Assembly: GCF_964253025.1 (NCBI RefSeq)
Contig: NZ_CAXUQC020000001.1
Location: forward strand, 1 to 64,000
Direction: 5' to 3'
Source of the DNA: Rhizobacter sp964253025
GTDB lineage: Bacteria; Pseudomonadota; Gammaproteobacteria; Burkholderiales; Burkholderiaceae_C
DNA: 64,000 nucleotides
Shown here: piece by piece, positions 24,918 to 33,902 of the stretch
Layout of the letters: the number at the start of each line of letters is the position of its first letter
Numbering within the stretch: position 1 is the first letter of the stretch
Program-made: the position numbers and the translations under genes
Notes under the pieces: generated by a model
Seen by the model: only the letters and a program-made list of their open reading frames with translations
The model's database searches: none
Told to the model about the DNA's origin: nothing

Positions 24918-27284
24918 ATGGCGGCACCGGCCTGGCGCGCACGCGCCTGGCCCTTCGCGGCCCTGGCGTGGCTGGTGTTCGTGGCCGTGGTGGTCGTGCA
25001 CCAGGTGCAGTTCTGGCGCGCCCCTGCGATCGACACCGATGTGCTGGCGCTGCTGCCCGAGGACGAGCATGCACCCGAGGTGAGCGAGGCCACCCGCCGG
25101 CTCGCCGACAGCGCGTCGCGCCAGGTGATCGTGCTTTTGGGAGCGCCCGACTGGGCGGCAGCCCGTGCAGCGGCCACGGCATGGCGCGCCGCCATGGCGC
25201 GCGACCCCGGGGCAGCGGCCCTGGTCCCGTCGGCCGGCATGGATGCACAGGCGCTCGGCCGCAGCATCGAGTTCTACCGTCCCTGGCGTGACCGCCTTCT
25301 CACGCCCGAGCAGCGCACCCGCCTGAGCACCGAGCCGGCCGATCGCTGGGTCCAGGGGGCGCTGGCCGCGCTGTACCAACCGGCGGCCGGAGGCCGCCTG
25401 TCCGACTGGACGGCCGACCCGCTGTCCCTCTGGGCGCCCTGGTGGAGCGAGCGCGCGGCGGACACGCGATTGCGTCCGCGCGACGGTGAACTTGCCCTGA
25501 GCGCCGAAGGGCGCGAATGGATCGCGCTCCCGTACGAGGTCAAGGGCTCCGCCTTCGCGCTCGACGGGGAGCCGGTGCTGGGTGGCCTGCTGGGCGCTGG
25601 CGAACGAGCGGCCCGTGAGAAGACCCCCGACCTGCTCGTGCTGCAGGCAGGCGTTCCGCTTCATGCCGAGGCGGCCGCCGTCCAGGCCAGCCGCGAGATC
25701 AACACCATCGGCTGGGGGTCGCTCGCCGCGGTGCTGCTGCTCGTGTGGCTCGCCTTCCGGTCCTTGCGCCCGATCACGCTGGTGGCGTTGTCCTTGGTGG
25801 TGGGGGTGGCGTCGGCCCTCTCGGTGACGGCCTGGCTCTTCGGCGAGGTGCACCTCATCACCCTTGTCTTTGGCGCGAGCCTGGTGGGTGTGGCGGAGGA
25901 CTACGGCATCCACTATTTCGCCAGTCGCCAGGGGCATCCCGAGGTGGCGCCGCGCACCATGATGCGCCAGCTGCTGCCCGGCTTGCTGCTGGCATTGGCG
26001 ACCAGCGTGGTCGCCTACCTGACGCTCGGGCTCGCCCCGTTCCCCGGCCTGCGACAGATGGCCGTGTTCTCGGCCATCGGCTTGGCCGCGGCCTTCCTGA
26101 CGGCGGTGTGCTGGTTCCCGCTGCTCGACCGCGGCCGAGTGCGCCCCACGCGATTCGGTGCGGCGGTTGCCGCCAGCCTGTCCCGCTGGCCCCGTTTCAG
26201 CCGCTCGCCGTCGCTGATGGCGCTCCACGTCGTCGTCGCGGCCGTGTGCGCTGCCGGCTGGTGGCAGCTGCAGACACGCGACGACATCCGCCAGCTCCAG
26301 GGCTCGCCCGCGGCGCTGGTGCAATCGCAGCGCGAGACCGGCCGCTTGCTGGGGGTGCCGAGTCCGGCGCAGTTCTACCTCGTGTCGGGTGCCGACGCCG
26401 AGCAGGTGCTGGTCCGCGAGGAGGCCCTGAAGTCGCGACTCGACACGCTGGTGCGCGAAGGTCGCCTCGGGGGCTACCGTGCCGTCTCGGACTGGGTGCC
26501 GTCCGCGGCACGGCAGGCCGAGGATGCGCGCCTCACGGCCCGCATCGAGGGCGCTGTCGTCGCGGCGGTCAACGCCTCGCTCGGCGAGACGCTGCAACGC
26601 GCCGACTTCGAGCCCGACCCGCTCGACATCGAGCGCTGGCGGGCGCATCCGGTGTCGGCACCCGCGCGTGACCTGTGGCTCGGCCCGGTGCGCGACGGGG
26701 TGGCGAGCGTGGTGATGCTGCGCGGTCTGCACGACCCGTCGCTGCTGGGCACGCTCGCCGAGGTGCCCGAGGGGCTCGCTGGCGTCCGCTGGGTCGACAA
26801 GACCGCCGAGGTGTCGCGCCTGCTCGGCCGCTACCGGCTTGCGATGACGTGGCTGCTGGTGGCGGCCCACGCCATCGTCTACGGCGTGCTGTGGTGGCGG
26901 CTGCGGCGACTGGCCTGGCGCGCCGCATTGCCCACCCTCATCGCGACCGGCCTCACGCTCGGCATCCTGGGGTGGATCGGCCAGCCCTTCCAGCTGTTCA
27001 ACGTGCTGGCGCTCGTGCTGTTGCTGGGCATCGGCGTCGACTACGGCATCTTCCTCATCGAGCACGATGGAGACGGTTCCGCCTGGCTCGCCGTGGCGCT
27101 GGGCGCGGCCAGTACCTGGTTGTCGTTCGGCCTGCTCGGCCTGTCGTCCACGCCGGCGCTGCGCGCCTTCGGGCTGACCCTGTTGTTCGGGATCCTGCTC
27201 GTCTGGGCGCTGGCGCCGATGTTCCGCCTGCCTGTCAGTGCCCGCTCTGGCGCACCGCCGGCATCGCCACCTCTCGGCCGATGA
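24918..27284 (+). CDS. apeM: MMPL/RND-type lipid exporter of the aryl polyene locus
   Basis: A 788-residue inner-membrane protein with about 12 membrane segments in two halves (each half: one segment, a large periplasmic domain, then five). SLVGVAEDYGIHYFA near 325 and LGIGVDYGIFLIEHDG near 705 carry the paired Asp-Tyr-Gly proton-relay signature of MMPL/HpnN-like transporters. It should lift the pigment lipid from the membrane to the LolA-like carrier. The start ATG at 24918 gives an immediate membrane segment. Its 3' end overlaps a small minus-strand gene by 50 bases. Confidence 0.9.
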   Translation: MAAPAWRARAWPFAALAWLVFVAVVVVHQVQFWRAPAIDTDVLALLPEDEHAPEVSEATRRLADSASRQVIVLLGAPDWAAARAAATAWRAAMARDPGAAALVPSAGMDAQALGRSIEFYRPWRDRLLTPEQRTRLSTEPADRWVQGALAALYQPAAGGRLSDWTADPLSLWAPWWSERAADTRLRPRDGELALSAEGREWIALPYEVKGSAFALDGEPVLGGLLGAGERAAREKTPDLLVLQAGVPLHAEAAAVQASREINTIGWGSLAAVLLLVWLAFRSLRPITLVALSLVVGVASALSVTAWLFGEVHLITLVFGASLVGVAEDYGIHYFASRQGHPEVAPRTMMRQLLPGLLLALATSVVAYLTLGLAPFPGLRQMAVFSAIGLAAAFLTAVCWFPLLDRGRVRPTRFGAAVAASLSRWPRFSRSPSLMALHVVVAAVCAAGWWQLQTRDDIRQLQGSPAALVQSQRETGRLLGVPSPAQFYLVSGADAEQVLVREEALKSRLDTLVREGRLGGYRAVSDWVPSAARQAEDARLTARIEGAVVAAVNASLGETLQRADFEPDPLDIERWRAHPVSAPARDLWLGPVRDGVASVVMLRGLHDPSLLGTLAEVPEGLAGVRWVDKTAEVSRLLGRYRLAMTWLLVAAHAIVYGVLWWRLRRLAWRAALPTLIATGLTLGILGWIGQPFQLFNVLALVLLLGIGVDYGIFLIEHDGDGSAWLAVALGAASTWLSFGLLGLSSTPALRAFGLTLLFGILLVWALAPMFRLPVSARSGAPPASPPLGR

Positions 27285-27444
27285 CGGCCCGCGCGTAGAG
27301 GTATTCGCCGCGGTCCCGGTCGCTCAGCCCGTCGAGGTCGACGTGGCCTTCGGCGTCGCAGGGAAAGGCAAAGACTTCCCCTTCCGGCACGAGCGGCTGG
27401 AATCGAAGTTCGTAGCGACATGGGTTCATCGTCGACGTCTTCAT
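27235..27444 (-). CDS. Small conserved protein of unknown function
   Basis: A 69-residue soluble protein. GAGGAG stands six bases before the ATG, and the sequence looks like a real protein: RYELRFQ, then AFPCDAEGHVDLDGLSDR, then YLYARAVIGREVA. I recall short proteins of this pattern in many Burkholderiales genomes. One Cys and one His in PCDAEGH might bind something, which is speculative. It overlaps the MMPL gene tail convergently. Confidence 0.75.
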   Translation of the reverse strand: MKTSTMNPCRYELRFQPLVPEGEVFAFPCDAEGHVDLDGLSDRDRGEYLYARAVIGREVAMPAVRQSGH

Positions 27445-27540
27445 CTGCTGCTCCTCACAGGGCCGTCCAACCGTGACCCTGGCTGCAGGTTAGGCCTCGT
27501 GGTGCCCTGCTGTCATGCATCATCTGGGGGGAGTGTCTCG

Positions 27541-27559
27541 AAAAAATGACGTTGGTCAT
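27541..27559 (-). terminator. Probable intrinsic terminator after the MFS gene
   Basis: On the minus strand ATGAC-CAAC-GTCAT forms a five-base stem running straight into six T residues, 22 bases past the MFS stop. The stem is short and A/T-rich, but the T-run is the only one in this intergenic gap. It would also keep MFS transcripts from entering the small gene. Confidence 0.45.
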
Positions 27560-27581
27560 GCCACCTTGGCGTGTGGGCGGT

Positions 27582-28883
27582 TCATGCGGTGGCTGCGGCC
27601 TGCTGGCCCCGGGCCATGTCGACGCGTCGCAGGCACAGCAGGCCGCCCACGAAGAACAGTGCGGTCACCCCCATCGCGACGCGGTGGTTGCCTTGCAGCA
27701 GCCATGTCATGAGCCCGTAGGTGACCGGCCCCACGATGGTGGCCAGCCGCGTCGCCCAGGTCCACAGGGCATAGAACTCGGCGTGGCGGTCCTGCGGAGT
27801 GAAGCGGCTCACCATGGCGCGTCCGGCCGACTGGCTCGACCCCATGCACAGGCCCGCCACGACAGCGGCCGCCCAGAACAGCCCGGGGCCGGTCGAGGCC
27901 ACGGCAAGCCCGGACATCAGGATCCACCCGAACAGCGTGATGCGCAGTGCGGGCAGGTCGCCGATGCGGTCCTGCCAATACCCGAACCCGAAGGCACCCA
28001 CGGCCGAGGCGATGTTCACGAGGAAGATGAGCAGCATGGTTTCGGCGTCGCCGAAGCCGATCGCCTCCTTGGCGTAGACGGCCGCCAGCGTGATGACCAC
28101 GGCGATGCCGGCCTGGTAGCTGGTGCTGCAGGCGAGGAACCAGACGAAGTCCCGGTAACGGCGGGCGTCGCGCCAGGTCGCGGCCAGGCGGCGCCAGGCC
28201 GCTGCGAAGCCGGTCCCTTGCGCGGCGTCGTGCCGCGCCGGCGCGGCACGTTCCCGCAGCAGCGCGAAGGTCGCAAGCGCCGCCAGGGCATAGATGCCGG
28301 CGGTGATGAAGAGCGTCACCGGCACGTAGTCGGTGGCCGGTTGCTGACGCGATTGCGCCCACAGCACCCAGGCGAGCGACAGTCCGAGCGCAAGCATGCC
28401 GCCGAGGTAGCCCAGGCTCCACCCCCAGCCCGACACCCGGCCCATCGACTCGGGACGTGCCAGCTCCGGCAGAAAGGCCGCGATCAGGGACTCGCCGCTC
28501 GCGTAGGCCACGTTCGACACCACGACGGCCGCCACCGCCCAGACCAGCATGCCGGGGCCGGCGAAGGCCAGTGCCACGGTGCCCAGCACGCACGCCAGCG
28601 TGGCAGCGCCGAGCAGGCGCTTCTTCGCACCGTGCAGGTCGGCCCAGGCGCCCAGCGGGGGCAGGGCGATCATCACGATCAGGCTCGACAGGGCGATGGT
28701 CCCGGTCCAGGCGAGCGTCGCCCAGGGCGCCCCGCCGGCCACCACCGCCACGAAGTAGGCGTTGAACACCGCGGTCAACACGACGGTGGTGTAGCCGGAG
28801 TTGGCGAAGTCGTACAGGGCCCAGCCGAGCAGTTCACGCCGCCTGACGCCCTCGTTCAGCGCTGCTTGGGGAAAGAGGGGCAT
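27582..28883 (-). CDS. MFS transporter, UMF1/Atg22-like family
   Basis: A 433-residue inner-membrane protein with about 12 hydrophobic segments. WALYDFANSGYTTVVLTAVF near the N-terminus is the UMF1 (Atg22-like) signature, and PLGAWADLHGAKKR is the MFS loop 2-3 motif. Substrate unknown; relatives are linked to amino acid or general efflux. The ATG at 28883 has GGAG at good spacing. It runs against the direction of the pigment genes on both sides and is probably not part of that pathway. Confidence 0.9.
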   Translation of the reverse strand: MPLFPQAALNEGVRRRELLGWALYDFANSGYTTVVLTAVFNAYFVAVVAGGAPWATLAWTGTIALSSLIVMIALPPLGAWADLHGAKKRLLGAATLACVLGTVALAFAGPGMLVWAVAAVVVSNVAYASGESLIAAFLPELARPESMGRVSGWGWSLGYLGGMLALGLSLAWVLWAQSRQQPATDYVPVTLFITAGIYALAALATFALLRERAAPARHDAAQGTGFAAAWRRLAATWRDARRYRDFVWFLACSTSYQAGIAVVITLAAVYAKEAIGFGDAETMLLIFLVNIASAVGAFGFGYWQDRIGDLPALRITLFGWILMSGLAVASTGPGLFWAAAVVAGLCMGSSQSAGRAMVSRFTPQDRHAEFYALWTWATRLATIVGPVTYGLMTWLLQGNHRVAMGVTALFFVGGLLCLRRVDMARGQQAAATA

Positions 28884-28975
28884 GGCAACTCCGCAAGGTG
28901 GCGTCGCGGCGCAGTGTACCGAGCGGCCATGACCCTCGTCACCGCGCCCGGCGAGGCCGCGCGTCACAATGCCGC

Positions 28976-29965
28976 ATGGTTTCTCCTCACGTGACGGCCG
29001 GCGCGACCGGCACCTTGCGGGCTCACCAGTTCGCCGGCCTGCGCCCGGGCCCGCGCCTCATCATCCTGGGTGGCGTGCACGGCAACGAGGTCTGCGGCAC
29101 CCTGGCAATCCGCCGCCTGCTGGCCGAGATCGAGCGCGGCGAGCTTGCGATCAGCCGCGGCCTGCTGACCCTCGTCCCGGTGGCGAACCCCTTGGCGCAC
29201 GCCCGGCGCGAGCGCCAGGGCGAGCGCAACCTCAACCGCCGCCTCCTGCCCACTGACACGCCGCGCGACTACGAGGACCACCTCGCCAACGTGCTGTGCC
29301 CCATGCTGTCGGCGCACGAGGTCCTGCTCGACCTGCACTCCTTCCATACCGCGGGCGAACCCTTCGCCATGATCGGCCCGCCCGACAATCCGGGCCCGCT
29401 GGAGGCCTTCGGCCATGCCGAGGCCGAGACGCGCCTGGCCGTCCACCTGGGCCCCACCCGATTGGTGGAGGGCTGGCTCGACACCTACGCCCGCGGCGTG
29501 GCGCGTCGCTGCGCGCGTCCCGGGCCTGCCGGCCTGGAATGCGACCCGGCCTACGGTGTCGGCACCACCGAGTACATGCGCACCCGAGGGGGCTACGGCA
29601 TCACGCTCGAGTGCGGCCAGCACGACGACCCGGCCGCGCCCGAGGTGGCCTATCGCGCCATCCGCCAGACGCTGGCGCTGCTCGGCCTCTGCGACGGCCC
29701 GCTCGCCCCGCCGGCGGCCGCCTTCCAGCTGCTGACCCTCGTGGACGTGGCCGACCTGGACCACCCGGGCGACCGGCTGGCCCGTGACTGGGCCAGCTTC
29801 GACCCGGTGTCCGAAGGCGAGCTCATCGGCACCCGGCACGACGGCACCCCCGTCCGGGCCCCGGCCGATGGCCACGTGGTCTTTCCGAACCCTCGCGCCC
29901 AACCGGGCCAGGAATGGTTCTACTTCGCACGGCCCGGCCGCCGTGCACAAATCCCGGGGATGTGA
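28976..29965 (+). CDS. Succinylglutamate desuccinylase/aspartoacylase-type M14 enzyme
   Basis: A 329-residue zinc amidohydrolase of the AstE/AspA class. GGVHGNEVCGTLA near 33-45 supplies His and Glu ligands, RNLNRR the substrate-binding Arg, and LLDLHSFHTAG near 116-126 the third ligand His. The C-terminal part has the small beta domain of the family. It removes an acyl group from an N-acyl amino acid or a small amide. No arginine-degradation genes surround it, so the substrate is unknown. It is divergent from the MFS gene and followed by the methyltransferase 85 bases later. Confidence 0.85.
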   Translation: MVSPHVTAGATGTLRAHQFAGLRPGPRLIILGGVHGNEVCGTLAIRRLLAEIERGELAISRGLLTLVPVANPLAHARRERQGERNLNRRLLPTDTPRDYEDHLANVLCPMLSAHEVLLDLHSFHTAGEPFAMIGPPDNPGPLEAFGHAEAETRLAVHLGPTRLVEGWLDTYARGVARRCARPGPAGLECDPAYGVGTTEYMRTRGGYGITLECGQHDDPAAPEVAYRAIRQTLALLGLCDGPLAPPAAAFQLLTLVDVADLDHPGDRLARDWASFDPVSEGELIGTRHDGTPVRAPADGHVVFPNPRAQPGQEWFYFARPGRRAQIPGM

Positions 29966-30049
29966 ACCCACGCTGTCGATTCCCCTGCATGGGTGAATCG
30001 GACGGCCGTTCAATCAGCCAAAATCGCTGGTTTCGACCAAGCGCGAGCC

Positions 30050-30934
30050 ATGACCGAGGGGACATCTGCCGATTCGACGATCGACTGGGCGGCAGTGGAA
30101 CTGCCTGACGCCTGGCCGGATCGGCTCGACTGGAGCCGCCCGGGCACGCCGTGGCGCCTGGCGCGACATGTGCTGGGCCGCGCTCGCGCGCGCGTCGAGC
30201 TGCCGCCGGGCATGCCGGGCACCGAGCGCATCAGTCGCTACGTCCTGCAAGAGTTCCACAACCTGCCCAACGGCAATTACTCCAAGCACATCAGCGCCGG
30301 CTATGCCCGCTGGTTCGACCGCGTGATGCTGGGCAGCATGGCCCGGGGCCGTGCCCGCGTGGCCGGGGTGCTGGCCGCCGCGGGCGCGCGCCGGGTCATC
30401 GACCTCGGTTGCGGCGCAGGCCACATGGCGGGTGCCTTGAAGGCCGCCGGCATCCCGAACGTGATCGGGCTCGACCCGTCGCCGTACCTGCTGCAGTGTG
30501 CGGCCCGCACCTACCCCGGCATCGACTGGCAGCAGGGCATGGCCGAGCACACCGGGCTGGCAGATGCCAGCGTCGACGGAGCTGCCGTGTGCTTCCTGCT
30601 GCACGAGGTGCCTCCGCGCTACCTGGTTCAGGTGCTGGCCGAGATGCAGCGCATCGTACGGCCGGGCGGCCGGGTGGTGATGCTGGAACCCTCGCCGGTG
30701 CAATGGCAGCAGTCGCCCTGGCAGGTGTGGCGCGCCCACGGCCTGGCCGGGCTGTACTACAAGCTGCTGGCGCTGCGGGTGTTCGAGCCTTTCGCCGACG
30801 CCTGGCACCGTCAACCCCTTCCCGCATTGCTGGCCCGGCACGGCTTCCGTGTCGAGCAGGACGAATGCGGCTGCCCCTTCCGTTTCCTGCAGGCCGTCCG
30901 CGACGACGCGGCCCTGGCCTGCGCCACCTCTTGA
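30050..30934 (+). CDS. SAM-dependent methyltransferase of the aryl polyene locus
   Basis: A 294-residue class I methyltransferase. VIDLGCGAGHMAGAL near 113-127 is the SAM-binding motif I, LDPSP near 140 is the acidic loop, and VRPGGRVVMLEPSP near 201-214 is the post-motif. A 60-residue N-terminal part is less typical. It starts the second block of pigment genes, directly upstream of the halogenase-like gene. It could methylate a phenol or the carboxyl end. It cannot be told apart from other small-molecule methyltransferases by sequence alone. Confidence 0.85.
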   Translation: MTEGTSADSTIDWAAVELPDAWPDRLDWSRPGTPWRLARHVLGRARARVELPPGMPGTERISRYVLQEFHNLPNGNYSKHISAGYARWFDRVMLGSMARGRARVAGVLAAAGARRVIDLGCGAGHMAGALKAAGIPNVIGLDPSPYLLQCAARTYPGIDWQQGMAEHTGLADASVDGAAVCFLLHEVPPRYLVQVLAEMQRIVRPGGRVVMLEPSPVQWQQSPWQVWRAHGLAGLYYKLLALRVFEPFADAWHRQPLPALLARHGFRVEQDECGCPFRFLQAVRDDAALACATS

Positions 30935-30954
30935 CCCCATCTCCGGACGCCGCG

Positions 30955-32190
30955 ATGCCCCAAACAACCGAACAAGCCGACATCCTCATCATCGGCGCCG
31001 GGCCTGCCGGCGCCGTGGCCGCCGGCCTGCTGCGCAAGCAGGGGCGCCAGGTGACCGTGATCGAACGCGAGCAGTTCCCGCGCTTCTCGATCGGCGAAAG
31101 CCTGCTGCCCCAGAGCATGGAGTACATCGAGGCGGCCGGGATGCTGCGTGACGTGGTGGAAGCCGGCTTCCAGTACAAGAACGGCGCGGCCTTCGCCTGC
31201 AACGGCAAGTACACCGAGTTCGACTTCCGCGACAAGTTCTCGCCCGGCTGGGGCAGCACGTACCAGGTCCAGCGTGCGAGCTTCGACAAGGTGCTGGCCG
31301 ACGCGGCCGCCCGTGCGGGGGCGGACGTGCGCTACCGCCAGGAGGTGGTGGCCGTGGACGTCACGGGCGCACGCCCGCGCGTGTCCGTGAAGGACGCCGA
31401 AGGCGCCGTGCGCGAGATCGAGGCGAGCTTTCTGCTTGACGCCAGCGGCTTCGGCCGCATCCTGCCGCGCCTGCTCAAGCTCGAGTCGCCTTCGAACTTC
31501 CCGGTGCGCGGCGCCATCTTCACGCACGTCGAGGACCGCATCCCCATGGGAAGCAACTTCGACCGCCAGAAGATCCGCGTCACCGTGCACCCGGAGCACC
31601 CGGACGTGTGGTACTGGACCATTCCCTTCTCGAACGGCCGCTGCTCGCTGGGCGTGGTCGCCCACAACGACTTCCTGTCGCGCTGCACCGGCACCGAGAC
31701 CGAGCGCCTGCGCGCCATCGTCGCCGAGGACCCGGGCCTGTCGACGCTGCTCGCCGGTGCGGTGTGGGACACCCCGGCGCGCCAGATCGTCGGCTACTCG
31801 GCCAACGTCAGCTCGCTCTGGGGCAATCGCTTCGCCCTGCTCGGCAATGCCGGCGAGTTCCTCGACCCGGTCTTCTCGAGCGGCGTGACGATTGCCTTCA
31901 AGTCGGCGAGCCTTGCCTCGGAGTGCCTCGCCCGCGAGGCCGCCGGCGAAACGGTGGATTGGCAGCGTGACTACGCCGTGCCGCTCAAGGCCGGCGTCGA
32001 CACCTTCCGTGCCTACGTCGAGGCCTGGTACCAGGGGAGCTTCCAGAAGATCATCTTCCACGAGGGGGGCTCGCCCGAGGTGCACCGCATGATTTCCTCC
32101 ATCCTCGCCGGCTACGCCTGGGACACGCGCAACCCCTTCGTGGCCGAACCCAAGCGCCGCCTGGCGGTGCTGGCCGAGATCTGCAGCTGA
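30955..32190 (+). CDS. Flavin-dependent halogenase-like enzyme of the aryl polyene locus
   Basis: A 411-residue FAD enzyme of the tryptophan/phenol halogenase superfamily. IIGAGPAGAVAAGLL (about 12-26) binds FAD, and RFSIGESLLP follows as in halogenases. Lys75 in GFQYKNGAAF sits where these enzymes carry the catalytic Lys that forms the haloamine. Trp219-Tyr220-Trp221-Thr-Ile-Pro fits the WxWxIP motif that marks halogenases against monooxygenases. FLDPVFSSGV near 301-310 is the usual end of the FAD domain. Xanthomonadins and flexirubins are halogenated, so it may put Cl or Br on the aryl ring. A simple hydroxylase or dehydrogenase role is not excluded. A flavin reductase is needed and not seen nearby. 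Confidence 0.8.
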   Translation: MPQTTEQADILIIGAGPAGAVAAGLLRKQGRQVTVIEREQFPRFSIGESLLPQSMEYIEAAGMLRDVVEAGFQYKNGAAFACNGKYTEFDFRDKFSPGWGSTYQVQRASFDKVLADAAARAGADVRYRQEVVAVDVTGARPRVSVKDAEGAVREIEASFLLDASGFGRILPRLLKLESPSNFPVRGAIFTHVEDRIPMGSNFDRQKIRVTVHPEHPDVWYWTIPFSNGRCSLGVVAHNDFLSRCTGTETERLRAIVAEDPGLSTLLAGAVWDTPARQIVGYSANVSSLWGNRFALLGNAGEFLDPVFSSGVTIAFKSASLASECLAREAAGETVDWQRDYAVPLKAGVDTFRAYVEAWYQGSFQKIIFHEGGSPEVHRMISSILAGYAWDTRNPFVAEPKRRLAVLAEICS

Positions 32191-32239
32191 CGCCCCGCGC
32201 AGCCTGGGATACTTCACTCTGACTTCAAGGCGACTTCCT

Positions 32240-33316
32240 TTGCTCACCAAACGTTTTTCTCCCGAGGGCCAGTCCGCCTTCGAGGCCCGCTTCGAAGCCC
32301 AGAAGATTGCCTTCGGTCCGGTGGTGTTCCAGTGCGTGCGGCACGCCTGGAAGCACGGCATGCTCGATGCGCTGGCCGCCGCCGGCGAGGCCGGCATCGC
32401 GGTGGAGCAGCTGGCCGCGACCGGCCGGTGGAGCCCCTACCGCCTGAAGGTGGTGCTCGAGACCTGCCTGTCCGCCGGCGTGGTGCAGCTGGTGGAGGGC
32501 CGCTACGTCCTCGACAAGGCCGGCTACTGCGTGCTGAGCGACAGCATCACCCAGGTCAACATCGATTTCGTGAATGACGTCTGCTACGAAGGCCTGTTCC
32601 ATCTGGACCAGTCCCTCGTCACTGAAACACCGGCCGGCCTGCCGGCCCTCGGCCAGTGGCCGACGCTGTACCAGGGTCTTGCCGAACTGGCCGAGCCCGC
32701 GCAGAGCAGCTGGTTCGCCTTCGACCACCTCTACTCCGACACCTCCTTCCCGTCCATCCTCCCGGACGTGTTCGCCACCGCGCCGGCCCGCGTGATGGAC
32801 ATCGGGGCCAACACGGGCAAGTTCAGCATCGCGGCGCTCAACCACCAGCCCACGGTGGCGCTGCACCTGGTCGACCTGCCGCAGCAGCTGGCCGTGGCGC
32901 AACGGCGGCTGGAGGAAGAGGGCCTCGCCGAACGGGCGCACTTTCATCCGGTGGACATGCTCAAGCCGGACTCCGCGTTCCCGGGCGGCATGGACCTCAT
33001 CTGGATGAGCCAGTTCCTCAGCTGCTTCAGCGAGCCGGTGATCGCCTCCATCCTCAAACGCGCCGCCGATGCGCTGGCGCCGCGTGGGCAGGTGCTCATC
33101 CTCGACACCCTCTGGGACCGGCAGCGCTACGACATCGCGGCCTATTGCCTGATCAACACCTCGCCGTACTTCACCGCGATGGCGAGCGGCAACAGCAAGG
33201 TCTACGAGAGCGCCGACTACCTGCGTCTGGCCAAGGACGCCGGCCTCGAGCTCATCACCTCGCGCGACGGCATCGGCTACTGCCACTCGCTGCTGCGCTT
33301 CGGCAAGGCGGCCTGA
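32240..33316 (+). CDS. O-methyltransferase-like protein of the aryl polyene locus
   Basis: A 358-residue protein with the dimerisation/winged-helix N-domain and SAM domain typical of family 2 O-methyltransferases. VMDIGANTGKFSIAAL near 190-205 is motif I and HLVDLP near 213 the acidic loop. The start is a TTG at 32240, the only in-frame candidate ahead of the conserved N-terminus, with AAGG nine bases before. It likely methylates a phenolic hydroxyl or the head group of the pigment. It sits between the halogenase-like gene and the DUF3261 lipoprotein. Confidence 0.82.
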   Translation: MLTKRFSPEGQSAFEARFEAQKIAFGPVVFQCVRHAWKHGMLDALAAAGEAGIAVEQLAATGRWSPYRLKVVLETCLSAGVVQLVEGRYVLDKAGYCVLSDSITQVNIDFVNDVCYEGLFHLDQSLVTETPAGLPALGQWPTLYQGLAELAEPAQSSWFAFDHLYSDTSFPSILPDVFATAPARVMDIGANTGKFSIAALNHQPTVALHLVDLPQQLAVAQRRLEEEGLAERAHFHPVDMLKPDSAFPGGMDLIWMSQFLSCFSEPVIASILKRAADALAPRGQVLILDTLWDRQRYDIAAYCLINTSPYFTAMASGNSKVYESADYLRLAKDAGLELITSRDGIGYCHSLLRFGKAA

Positions 33317-33320
33317 ACTC

Positions 33321-33902
33321 ATGCTTCGCCTGACGCCCCTGATGCCGCTCGTGGTGCTGGCGCTGCTGGCCAGCTGCGCGGCCACCCGGCCCCAGCCGCC
33401 TGCGTCGCCCGCGGCGGCCGAGTGCGGCCCGGCGGCAACGGACGACGCCCCGACCCTGCGCCTCTCGCCGGCGTCGCTCGGGCGCAGCCTGGCGGTGCAG
33501 CAGCAGCTCGCGGCCACGGTGCAGGGGCGTACCCAGCGCATCGACGTGCTGCTGGAGGCCGATGCACAGGCGGTCCGGCTGGCCCTTGTCAGCATGGGCC
33601 AGACCGCGGCGCGGCTCACCTGGGACGGCGTTCGGCTGGACGAGCAACGCGCCTCGTGGCTGCCCGCCGTGGTATCCGGCGAGCGCATCCTGAGCGACCT
33701 GCAGCTGGCCATGTGGCCCGAGGACGTGGTGCGCGCGGCGCTGCCGAGCGGCTGGTTCCTGGACACGCCCGCCGGCGGCCGCGTGCTGCGTCAGGCGGCC
33801 GCGCCGGTGGTCACCGTCAGCTATCCGTCGGCGCAGCGCATCGAGATCCACCACCTTCGCGACGGCTATCACCTCGTCGTCGACACGAGGGACGGGCCAT
33901 GA
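33321..33902 (+). CDS. apeN: DUF3261-type lipoprotein of the aryl polyene locus
   Basis: A 193-residue lipoprotein. Its signal peptide ends in the lipobox LLASC, with the lipidated Cys at about 19. The mature domain is beta-rich, with MWPEDVVRAALPSGWFLD near 134-151 as seen in DUF3261 proteins that accompany aryl polyene clusters. It probably receives or inserts the pigment lipid at the outer membrane, as LolB does for lipoproteins. It starts 4 bases after the methyltransferase stop and its end overlaps the ketosynthase start by 4 bases. Confidence 0.82.
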   Translation: MLRLTPLMPLVVLALLASCAATRPQPPASPAAAECGPAATDDAPTLRLSPASLGRSLAVQQQLAATVQGRTQRIDVLLEADAQAVRLALVSMGQTAARLTWDGVRLDEQRASWLPAVVSGERILSDLQLAMWPEDVVRAALPSGWFLDTPAGGRVLRQAAAPVVTVSYPSAQRIEIHHLRDGYHLVVDTRDGP

